Positions 28,787-35,784 of a stretch of 64,000 nucleotides of DNA are shown one piece after another (within the stretch, counting starts at the first letter, position 1; every line of letters starts with the position of its first letter). Source of the stretch: Streptomyces sp. NBC_00525 (lineage in GTDB: Bacteria > Actinomycetota > Actinomycetes > Streptomycetales > Streptomycetaceae); NCBI RefSeq assembly GCF_036346595.1, contig NZ_CP107834.1, positions 1,984,001 to 2,048,000 on the forward strand. Reading direction: 5' to 3'. Under the pieces are notes generated by a model. It searched no databases, was not told where the DNA came from, and was given only the letters and a program-made list of their open reading frames with translations. The translations under genes were made by a program, and so were the position numbers.

Positions 28787-28872
28787 GAGGCGCCACTAGG
28801 GGTCGAACGTTCGCCGCGCGTTCACACCCCCTCCACAGTTCGGGGTCGGCGTCCCGGTTGTACGGGGCCCCG

Positions 28873-29124
28873 ATGACGAGTTCCGGCCATGAGCACCGGA
28901 CGCGGGGTGCGCACGCCGGCGGGGGCGCCGGCGGGGCGCGCGGCACCCGGGCGGGCCGCCGGATTCCGCTTTCGGCGGCCCGTGACCTCGGGCTTCGGGC
29001 CCGCCACCCCTGGGAAGAGGCGTTCCGCTTCCTGGGGTGGCGGGCCCGCGCCCTGCCCGGCCCCGTGCGCCGGACGACCGTTCGAACAGCAGGTGGAATG
29101 GTCGTGGCCGCGTCAAACCCGTAG
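28873..29124 (+). CDS. Possible small protein of unknown function
   Basis: In the 508-bp gap after the GH3 gene, an 83-codon frame from ATG at 28873 keeps GC-rich third positions. It encodes a Gly/Arg-rich first third and then a plausible globular segment (WEEAFRFLGWRARALPG). It lacks a good ribosome-binding site and I do not recognise it. Other frames over the same bases are also open, so it may be non-coding. A CGAACGTTCG palindrome lies upstream at 28804-28813. Confidence 0.25.
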   Translation: MTSSGHEHRTRGAHAGGGAGGARGTRAGRRIPLSAARDLGLRARHPWEEAFRFLGWRARALPGPVRRTTVRTAGGMVVAASNP

Positions 29125-29177
29125 TCCGCACCTCGGCCGAAAGAAATCCCACCGGCCGCACGGGGACTTTCACGTCC

Positions 29178-29207
29178 TGGCAACAAACGGGGAGCCGGTG
29201 CTATAAC
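29178..29207 (+). promoter_or_regulatory. Candidate promoter of the peptide operon
   Basis: TGGCAA (29178-29183) and TATAAC (29202-29207) are 18 bases apart, resembling a vegetative promoter. They lie about 88 bases upstream of the small peptide gene, leaving an 80-base leader. TATAAC is an unusually AT-rich hexamer for this sequence. Confidence 0.45.
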
Positions 29208-29294
29208 TGACGAGCCCAAGGCCCAGGACTGAATGCAATTCGCAGTCCGCAGGCCGGCACCGAAAGATCATTCCATCGAAAAGGGGGGATTCCC

Positions 29295-29390
29295 ATGAAG
29301 AAGATCGTCGTGCGCAAGACCGGTGGCGTGAAGCTCACCACGAGCGCCAGCGCCTACTGGCCGCCGATGTGCATCGCGGCCCAGAACTGA
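29295..29390 (+). CDS. 31-residue putative RiPP precursor peptide
   Basis: A short gene encodes 31 residues, beginning MKKIVVRKTGG and ending AYWPPMCIAAQN. AAAGGGGGGA is an excellent ribosome-binding site 5 bases upstream. The first 11 residues are basic and amphipathic and end in Gly-Gly, resembling a leader with a double-glycine cleavage site. The following 20 residues are uncharged apart from one lysine and contain Thr/Ser, one Tyr, one Trp, a Pro-Pro and a single Cys26. Directly downstream are a 17-bp hairpin and a gene joining a PqqD-like leader-binding domain to a metalloprotease, so a ribosomally made, processed peptide is the best reading. I do not recognise the peptide family. The final structure and any modification are unknown. 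Confidence 0.75.
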   Translation: MKKIVVRKTGGVKLTTSASAYWPPMCIAAQN

Positions 29391-29397
29391 CGCAGTA

Positions 29398-29434
29398 CGT
29401 GGTGCCCGGAATTCACTGAATTCCGGGCACCACG
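29398..29434 (+). terminator. Strong hairpin after the peptide gene (attenuator)
   Basis: A perfect 17-bp stem (29398-29414 with 29418-29434) and a 3-base loop begins 7 bases after the peptide stop and contains GAATTC in each arm. There is no T-tract. Between a precursor gene and its processing genes, such a structure usually gives partial termination and 3'-end protection, so that much more peptide message than enzyme message is made. Confidence 0.8.
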
Positions 29435-29490
29435 CCGGTTCACCCACACAATGCCGGGGAGTTCGCCGGCGCATCCGACACGGAGAAGGC

Positions 29491-30810
29491 ATGGCGGATA
29501 CTCGGCGGACCGCGGGGCCCGCCTTCCATCGACTCACCTTCGTCCCCGAGGGCGACGAGGTGCTCGTCGGCCGGACCGGCACCGACTCGTACGCCCTCTT
29601 TCCCGCCGACGGCGCACTGCTGCTCCACAAGCTCACCACCGGCATGCCCCTGGCCGAGGCGGTCGCCTGGTACAACGCCGCCTACGACGAGCCCGTCGAT
29701 ATGGACGACTTCCTGGAGACCCTGGATGACCTGGGGTTTCTTCTGGCTGAGGGGGAAGAGCCGGCTCCGGAGGAACCGGCTGCGGTGCGGTACGAACGGC
29801 TCGGCCGGGCCGTCTTCTCACCGGTGGCCTGGATCGTCTACGCGGCGGTGGCCGTGGTGTGCGTGGTGCTCCTGGTGCGCATGCCCGATGTGCGCCCCTA
29901 TCCGAGGGCCCTGTTCTTCACCGAGTCGCTGCTGCTGGTGCAAGTCGGCCTGCTCTTCGCCCAGCTCCCGTTCGTCTTCCTCCATGAGTCCTTCCACGCG
30001 CTCGCGGGCCGGCGCATAGGCATTCCCTCCAGCCTCGGAGTGGGACGACGGCTTTATTTCGTGGTGTTCGAAACAACACTGAACGGACTGCTCGGAGTCC
30101 CCAAGAAGAAGCGATACCTGCCTTTCCTCGCCGGAATGGTCGCCGATACTCTGGTGTTCTGTCTGCTGGTCTTCGCAGCCGCTCTCGACGCGCATCTGAA
30201 CGGCAATGGACTCACCTTTATCGGGCGTTTCGCGGTGGCCCTCGCATTTGTCACCGCACTCCGGTTCGTCTGGCAGTTCTACCTTTTTCTGCGCACCGAC
30301 CTCTATTACGTCTTCTCCACAGCTCTCGGCTGTGTGGCCCTGCACGACACGACGCGGGCGCTGATCCGCAACACCGGCTGCCGGCTGCTCGGCCTGCGGA
30401 ACCGCATGGTCGACCTGGAGCAGTGGTCGGAGCGGGACCGCAGGGTCGCGCGCTGGTACGCGCCGTTCGCCGCGGCCGGTGTGCTGGTGATGCTGCTGAC
30501 GGCCGCCCTCACCGCGGTTCCGGTTCTCGCCCACTTCGTGCGCCTCCTCGTCGACCGGCTCGGCCGGGCCGGCGACCCGGACTCCGGTTTCTGGGACACC
30601 GTCGGCTTCCTGGTGCTGAGCGTCGTGCAGTTCGGGCTCGCCGGTGTGGTCGCCCTGCGCGACCGCTCCCGCGCCCGTGCCGAGCAACGGCTCCGGCAGG
30701 AGCGCAAGCAGAACGGGAACCCCGCGCAGGCCGCGCCGGCCGACACCCCCGCACCCGAACCCGCGCCCACCACCGCGGCCCTTCACGCAGAACAGGAACA
30801 CAGCCGATGA
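29491..30810 (+). CDS. PqqD-like (RRE) and M50-like metalloprotease membrane protein
   Basis: The 439-residue protein joins two parts. Residues about 10-90 resemble a PqqD/RiPP recognition element, including DSYALFPADGALLLHKLTTG and a winged-helix-like helix DMDDFLETLDDLGFLL. From residue 112 it is a multi-pass membrane protein of about six to seven helices, with the zinc-protease motif HESFH at 165-169 and a candidate third ligand Asp219 in AGMVADTL, as in YydH/M50-type peptidases. It probably binds the leader of the small peptide and cleaves it at or in the membrane. The ATG at 29491 has GGAGAAGG upstream. Its stop overlaps the TPR gene as ATGA. Part of the gene (about 30040-30260) is lower in GC than its neighbours. 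Confidence 0.8.
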   Translation: MADTRRTAGPAFHRLTFVPEGDEVLVGRTGTDSYALFPADGALLLHKLTTGMPLAEAVAWYNAAYDEPVDMDDFLETLDDLGFLLAEGEEPAPEEPAAVRYERLGRAVFSPVAWIVYAAVAVVCVVLLVRMPDVRPYPRALFFTESLLLVQVGLLFAQLPFVFLHESFHALAGRRIGIPSSLGVGRRLYFVVFETTLNGLLGVPKKKRYLPFLAGMVADTLVFCLLVFAAALDAHLNGNGLTFIGRFAVALAFVTALRFVWQFYLFLRTDLYYVFSTALGCVALHDTTRALIRNTGCRLLGLRNRMVDLEQWSERDRRVARWYAPFAAAGVLVMLLTAALTAVPVLAHFVRLLVDRLGRAGDPDSGFWDTVGFLVLSVVQFGLAGVVALRDRSRARAEQRLRQERKQNGNPAQAAPADTPAPEPAPTTAALHAEQEHSR

Positions 30811-33008
30811 GCGAGCAACCCGCCCACCTGTGGATCGTCGGTGGCACCCGCCGGGACCGCGACGCGGCGCTGGACGCCGTCCTGCCCCGGTCCGCCGCGG
30901 GGGAGTTCCACGCGGTCGCCGCCCACCGGGACGGCCGGGGCCCGTACGCGGGCACCGCCGCCCTGCTCGACCTGGTGGTGCCCCGGATATGGGCCGGCTC
31001 CCCGGACAAGGTCACCGCCCACGACGTGGAACTCCTGTCGGTCGCCCCCGGCCTGGAGTCCGTCGTACGGCCCTCGCGGGAAACCCTCACCTCGCTGGCC
31101 GTCCCCGAGGAACGCACCCGCTTCTACGGCCCGGCCCGCACCCGGCGGCTGGTCCACGGGGTGGTGGAGTTCCTGAACCAGTGGGCCGCCGCCACCGACC
31201 GGCCGGTCACCGTGCGGTTCGACGCCGTGCACGCCGCCGACGCCACCGAGCAGGAGCTGCTCGCCATCGCCCTGCGCCGCGTCGACCCGGCCCGGCTGCG
31301 CATCGTCGTGGCCACCACCGGCGACCCGCTGCCCGCGCACGCCGCCGAACTGGCCGCTGCCCTGGACCGGTACGCCGTGCGCGTGGACGCCCCGGCCGCC
31401 GCCCCGCCCGCCGCGCCGAGGGAGGCCGCCGACCTGGTCCGCGCCTACGTGGAGTCCGACGGCGGCTGCGACGACGCCGACGAGCGCGCGGCCTACGAGG
31501 CGGCGCCCGCGACGGTACGGGCCGCGCTGCACGACGCCAGGGCCGCCGAGCTGGAGCGGACCGCGCCGCAGGCCCACCGGCTGGGCGCCCTCCCGTACCA
31601 CCTGGAGCGCGGCAGCGACCCGCACGGGGCCGGGCTGCGCGCGGTCCTGGACGCGGCCGGCCGCTGTGTGGACATGGGCTTCTACCACGCGGCCGCCGAC
31701 CTGGCCCAGCGGGCGCGGGCGCTGGCCGACCCGGAGCTGCAGGAGGACGCGTACTGCACGGCGAGCACCCGGCTGACCAGCGCGCTGGCCGTGGTGGGCC
31801 GGGTGGACGAGGCCGAGGAGATCTACTTCGATCTGCGCAGCCGCTTCACCACCCCGATGGTCCATCTGTTCTCCAACTACGCGCTCGGCATGCTGTACAC
31901 CCGCCACCGCGCGCCCGGCACCCGCAACCACCTCACCGCCCGCGTCCATCTGCACACCGCCATCGCGCTGGCCTCGCAGATGCCCGAGGCCACCCGCTCG
32001 TTCCAGAAGGTCTTCCAGGAGAACGGACTCGCCCTGGTCGAGATGCACATGGGCAACCTGGAGCGGGCCGAGGAGCTGGTGACCGAGGGGCTGGCCCGGC
32101 TCGACGCCGACCTGGCACCGGGCGAGCACGAGCTGCACCGCTCGGTGCTGCTGCACAACCGGGGGCAGGTACGGGCCGCGCGGGGCCGGATCGAGGAGGG
32201 GATCGCCGACCTCTCCCGGGTGATCGCCGCCGACCCCAACCACCCCGAGTACTACTTCGACCGGGCCTCGCTGCACCGGCGGGCCGGCGACACCGACGCG
32301 GCCCTGGCCGACTACCAGACCGCCATCGACGTCAGCCCGCCGTTCCCCGAGGCGTACTACAACCGGGGCGATCTGCGCGCCGAACTCGGTGACGTCAAGG
32401 GCGCCCTGGCCGACTTCGGGTACGTCCTGGAGCTGGAGCCGGACTATCTGCGGGCCAGGATCAACCGCGCGTCCCTGCTGCTGGAGGGCGGCGACCCGGA
32501 GGGCGCCCGCGCGGACGTGGCCGAGGGGCTGCGCCACGACCCCGACAGCGCGGACCTGCTCTGCACCCGGGGCCTGCTCGCCCTGGAGGACGGTGACACC
32601 GGGGCCGCGCTGGCCGACTTCACCGCGGCCCTGGAGCACGACCCGGAGCTCTACGAGGCGCTGGCCAACCGCGCGGTCATCGCCCAGGAACAGGGCCGGA
32701 CCGACGACGCGGTGGACGACCTCACCCGCGCCCTGGAGCTGGTCGGCCCCGACGCGTCCCTGCTCTACAACCGCGGCTATGTGAACCGCTCCGCCGGACG
32801 GTGGCCGCAGGCGATCGACGACTTCACCGCCGCCCTCGGGCTGCCGGACGCCGAGCGGGACGAGCTGCTGTGGGAACGGGCGGGCTGCCGCGCCGAGAGC
32901 GGCGACCTCGACGGCGCCCGGAGCGACCTGGGGCTCTGCGCCGGGCTGGACCCCTCCCCGTACGCCGACCGGGCCCGCGTCCGCCTCGCGGAACTCGCCG
33001 GGGCGTAG
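30807..33008 (+). CDS. TPR protein with degenerate STAND-like N-terminal domain
   Basis: The 733-residue protein is translationally coupled to the protease gene. Residues 1-190 look like a decayed AAA/STAND module: HLWIVGGTRRDRDAALDAVL sits where a P-loop would be, but no GxxxxGK[ST] is present, and VRFDAVHAAD resembles a worn Walker B. The remainder is helical. At least seven tetratricopeptide repeats occupy about residues 430-725, with repeats such as PEYYFDRASLHRRAGDTDAA and PEAYYNRGDLRAELGDVKGA. No transmembrane segment or DNA-binding domain is visible. It probably serves as a scaffold or sensor for the peptide or protease; the role is inferred only from gene order. Confidence 0.8.
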   Translation: MSEQPAHLWIVGGTRRDRDAALDAVLPRSAAGEFHAVAAHRDGRGPYAGTAALLDLVVPRIWAGSPDKVTAHDVELLSVAPGLESVVRPSRETLTSLAVPEERTRFYGPARTRRLVHGVVEFLNQWAAATDRPVTVRFDAVHAADATEQELLAIALRRVDPARLRIVVATTGDPLPAHAAELAAALDRYAVRVDAPAAAPPAAPREAADLVRAYVESDGGCDDADERAAYEAAPATVRAALHDARAAELERTAPQAHRLGALPYHLERGSDPHGAGLRAVLDAAGRCVDMGFYHAAADLAQRARALADPELQEDAYCTASTRLTSALAVVGRVDEAEEIYFDLRSRFTTPMVHLFSNYALGMLYTRHRAPGTRNHLTARVHLHTAIALASQMPEATRSFQKVFQENGLALVEMHMGNLERAEELVTEGLARLDADLAPGEHELHRSVLLHNRGQVRAARGRIEEGIADLSRVIAADPNHPEYYFDRASLHRRAGDTDAALADYQTAIDVSPPFPEAYYNRGDLRAELGDVKGALADFGYVLELEPDYLRARINRASLLLEGGDPEGARADVAEGLRHDPDSADLLCTRGLLALEDGDTGAALADFTAALEHDPELYEALANRAVIAQEQGRTDDAVDDLTRALELVGPDASLLYNRGYVNRSAGRWPQAIDDFTAALGLPDAERDELLWERAGCRAESGDLDGARSDLGLCAGLDPSPYADRARVRLAELAGA

Positions 33009-33014
33009 TGCGGC

Positions 33015-33059
33015 ACCGGGTCCCTGCCCGCCGCCGGGTGCGGCGGGCAGGGACCCGGT
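33015..33059. terminator. 20-bp stem bidirectional terminator
   Basis: A perfect 20-bp inverted repeat (33015-33034 with 33040-33059) closes a 5-base loop between the TPR gene and the convergent S37 peptidase gene. It is one of the strongest hairpins in the window and marks the end of the peptide operon. Confidence 0.9.
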
Positions 33060-33068
33060 CCTGTCAGC

Positions 33069-34544
33069 TCACGGGCGCCGGACGCCGAGCCGGTGATCCG
33101 TCGTCAGGTCCTTGTTGTCGAGCCGGGCGTCGAACTTCGCGAGCGGCTTCGCCTTCGACTCGTCCTGCTGGACGGCGGCCGGGGCGACGCCCGCCCAGCG
33201 CAGGATGGCGGCCGTGGCCGTGGCGTTCTCCGAGGGGACCAGCCCCGCGACGTTCGAGCCGTGGTTCCCGCCGGGCACCGTGAAGACGTAGCTGTCACGG
33301 GCGCCCGCGCCGAGCCGGAAGCGCTCGGCGCCCCACGGGTCGTTCTCGCCGTAGACGTACAGCATGTTCCGGGCGTGGTGGCGCACCCAGGTGTCGACGT
33401 CCCGCATCGCCTGCGGCCGGAACCGCATCGGGATGGAGCGCGGGACGAAGTTGCGCGGCGGCTGGTAGCCGTAGCGGCTGAGGTCACCGAGCCAGGGCTG
33501 CTCGATGTCCGGCGAACCGAGCTGGGTACCCGCCTGGTAGTAGTACGGCGTGTAGCGCTCCAGGCCCTGGTCGGTGTAGGCGGAGAAGCCGGAGATGGCG
33601 TCGACGGACTTCCAGATCTCCTCGTCGGTCGCCTTCGTCGCGTCGGCCGGCAGGCGGTCGCAGTCGGCGAGGAGGCTGTACTGCCAGAACGCCCACACGT
33701 AGTCCATGACGACGGCCTCGTACGCCCGGTCCAGGGAGCCGGTGGTGCGGAAGGTGTAGCCGTTCTCCCGCGCGTACTGCTCGTACATCTCCTCCAGCGG
33801 CCCCCGGCGGATCAGGGCCTGGCGCTGGACGCCGCTCAGCTTGTCGCGGCACTCCTTCGTGCCGACGCGCGCGAAGAAGCGGTCGTACGCGGAGTCCTCC
33901 CTGTTCACCACGTCGTTGGGGGCGACGTAGGCGACGACGCCGTCCATGTCCCTCGGGTAGAAGCGCTCGTAGTACGTGGCGGTCATGCCGCCCTTGGAGC
34001 CGCCGGTGGTGATCCAGTTCTCGGAGTAGATCCGCTTGAGCGCGGTGAAGATCCGGTGCTGGTCGCTGGCCGCCTGCCAGATGTCGAGCTTGGACCAGTC
34101 GGCGGGCGAGGGGCGCGACGGAGTGAAGAATCGGTACTCCAGCGACACCTGGTTGCCGTCCACGATCCGGGTGGGCTCGGAACGGCTGGGGTTGGTGGAG
34201 ACGTTGTAGCCGCCGGTGTAGAAGACCGTGGGGCGGGAGGTGTCCTTGTGCAGCACGGTGAGGCGCTGCTGGAACGTTCCCTTCCACGGGCGGCGGTGGT
34301 CGACGGGCTGGGTGTATTCGAGGACGAAGTAGCGGTAGCCCGCGTAGGGCTTCTCCTCGACGAGACGCATGCCCGGGATGGCCAGGATGCGGTCCTTGAT
34401 GTCCGTACTCGTGCCGCGGTCGCTCGCTGCGGTGCCGAGCGGGGCCGGTCCGGCGGCGGTGGCCGCCCCGGCCGAGGCTCCCGTCGCGCCGACCGTGCCG
34501 ATGAGCACCGCGAGCGACAGGATTCCTCTGAGCGCCTTGCGCAT
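33069..34544 (-). CDS. Secreted S37-family serine peptidase
   Basis: The 491-residue exported protein matches the Streptomyces PS-10/S37 family of prolyl tri- or tetrapeptidyl aminopeptidases. A Sec signal spans residues 1-31. The nucleophile is Ser183 in TTGGSKGGMTA, the acid is in YGENDPWGAERF, and the histidine is in PGGNHGSN, in alpha/beta-hydrolase order. It probably removes short prolyl peptides from the N terminus of extracellular proteins. The ATG at 34544 was chosen for the upstream AAGGGGAGG and the signal peptide position. It stands alone and converges with the putative peptide operon; a role in trimming that peptide outside the cell is possible but speculative. Confidence 0.88.
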   Translation of the reverse strand: MRKALRGILSLAVLIGTVGATGASAGAATAAGPAPLGTAASDRGTSTDIKDRILAIPGMRLVEEKPYAGYRYFVLEYTQPVDHRRPWKGTFQQRLTVLHKDTSRPTVFYTGGYNVSTNPSRSEPTRIVDGNQVSLEYRFFTPSRPSPADWSKLDIWQAASDQHRIFTALKRIYSENWITTGGSKGGMTATYYERFYPRDMDGVVAYVAPNDVVNREDSAYDRFFARVGTKECRDKLSGVQRQALIRRGPLEEMYEQYARENGYTFRTTGSLDRAYEAVVMDYVWAFWQYSLLADCDRLPADATKATDEEIWKSVDAISGFSAYTDQGLERYTPYYYQAGTQLGSPDIEQPWLGDLSRYGYQPPRNFVPRSIPMRFRPQAMRDVDTWVRHHARNMLYVYGENDPWGAERFRLGAGARDSYVFTVPGGNHGSNVAGLVPSENATATAAILRWAGVAPAAVQQDESKAKPLAKFDARLDNKDLTTDHRLGVRRP

Positions 34545-34689
34545 GCGCGTCCTCCCCTTGAGAGGCGCCCCGCCGATCACGAACAGGCCCCGGGGGACAC
34601 CTCTTGGTTCACAGCTGACGCGGCGAACCTAGCGGGGCGGCCCCGGTACCACCAGACCCCCTTGCCGGGGCTGCGGACATGTCACCCGG

Positions 34690-35106
34690 TCAGCACAGAA
34701 TCCAGCTCGTGCGGCTGCCCTTGCCCGCGATCTTGCCGGAGACGCGTACGCACCGGTTGAGCGCGTGGACGGTCACCGGGCCGGCCTGCCGGGTGTAGCG
34801 CCCGCTGTCCGTGACGGGGTGTCCGCCGCGCGGCTGGATGGTCACGGCCATCGGGCGGCGCTTACCGGGTTTGGCGGCGACCGCGGTGGCGCAGGCATAG
34901 GCACGGGACTTGTACACGCGCAGCTCGCCCGTCGCGAACTTCACCGTCGTGCGGGGGCGCCCGGCGCACACCGAGGCCGCGTCCGCGCTGCCCGCGACCG
35001 CCCCACCGAGAACCAGTGCGAAGGCCGTCGCCAGGGTGAGCGCCGCGAAGCGGCGGCACAGCCCGCGCCGTGCGCCACAGGCATGTCCTGCTGTCCCTCT
35101 GGTCAC
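34690..35106 (-). CDS. Small secreted basic protein
   Basis: The predicted product of about 138 residues has a basic N terminus, a hydrophobic core (FAALTLATAFALVLGGAVAG) and a cleavage site near SADA-A. The mature domain of about 95 residues has four cysteines, is rich in Arg/Lys/Thr, and ends WILC. It looks like one of the small disulfide-bonded extracellular proteins of Streptomyces; no function is recognised. The GTG at 35106 is the most reasonable start but lacks a strong ribosome-binding site. Confidence 0.6.
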   Translation of the reverse strand: MTRGTAGHACGARRGLCRRFAALTLATAFALVLGGAVAGSADAASVCAGRPRTTVKFATGELRVYKSRAYACATAVAAKPGKRRPMAVTIQPRGGHPVTDSGRYTRQAGPVTVHALNRCVRVSGKIAGKGSRTSWILC

Positions 35107-35292
35107 CGCAGCCCCATCACTTCGTCGAACATCTGCGCCCGAATCCGACACCTGGGCGCATGGGTGTGTCCCTGCGTACGACGCCGGAGGCCACGGAGAG
35201 GTTGCACTCGGCGGGTCCGGCATATGCCCGGCACGCCCCCGGCCCACCATGGACCCCGGCAGGACAGACCCCCACGAAAGGCAGGAACCGCC

Positions 35293-35784
35293 ATGACCCG
35301 AATCGGCTCGGCCCGGCGCCCCCGCGGCCGTACGCTGCTCGCCGCCGCCCTCCTGGCCGCCACCGCCCTGGCCGTCCCCTCCGCCGCCGCGGCCCCGCGC
35401 GCGGCGGACCGAACGGCGCCCGTCCACGACGAGACCTCCAGCCGGGAGTCCCGGCTCGTGGACCACTTCTACGCCTCGTACATCGACGCCGCGGCCGCCG
35501 AGGACGGGGGCTCGCTGGCCACCGCGCTGCGCGGCTTCTACCTCACCCCCGCGCTGCGCGACCGCCTCCGCGACTGGGAGGCGGCCCACCACGCCGACGG
35601 GGTACTGCTCGCCCAGGACGTCCCGGTGGACCACCGGGTCACCGCCGGACACAGCGGCGCCGGCCACACCTGGTCCACGGTCCGCCTCGCCTGGGGCACC
35701 CCCGACGACCCCTCGTACACCTATGTGACCGTGCGCTCCGACCTCGCGACGGGGAAGATCTCCGGCATCCGCGAGGGCGACTGA
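35293..35784 (+). CDS. Small secreted protein (DUF3828-like)
   Basis: The 163-residue protein has a Sec signal (RRPRGRTLLAAALLAATALA, cleavage near AAA-AP). Its soluble domain begins with a VDHFYASYIDA helix and ends in a beta-rich segment (WSTVRLAWGTPDDPSYTYVT). The pattern resembles DUF3828/NTF2-like secreted proteins. AGGA precedes the ATG. Its TGA abuts the TCA complement of the ABC transporter stop, so the two genes converge with no intergenic DNA. Confidence 0.65.
   Translation: MTRIGSARRPRGRTLLAAALLAATALAVPSAAAAPRAADRTAPVHDETSSRESRLVDHFYASYIDAAAAEDGGSLATALRGFYLTPALRDRLRDWEAAHHADGVLLAQDVPVDHRVTAGHSGAGHTWSTVRLAWGTPDDPSYTYVTVRSDLATGKISGIREGD

Noticed and set aside
28804..28813. CGAACGTTCG as a LexA (SOS) box
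   Set aside because: The actinobacterial LexA box has four bases between GAAC and GTTC. Here the half-sites touch, and no SOS gene follows.
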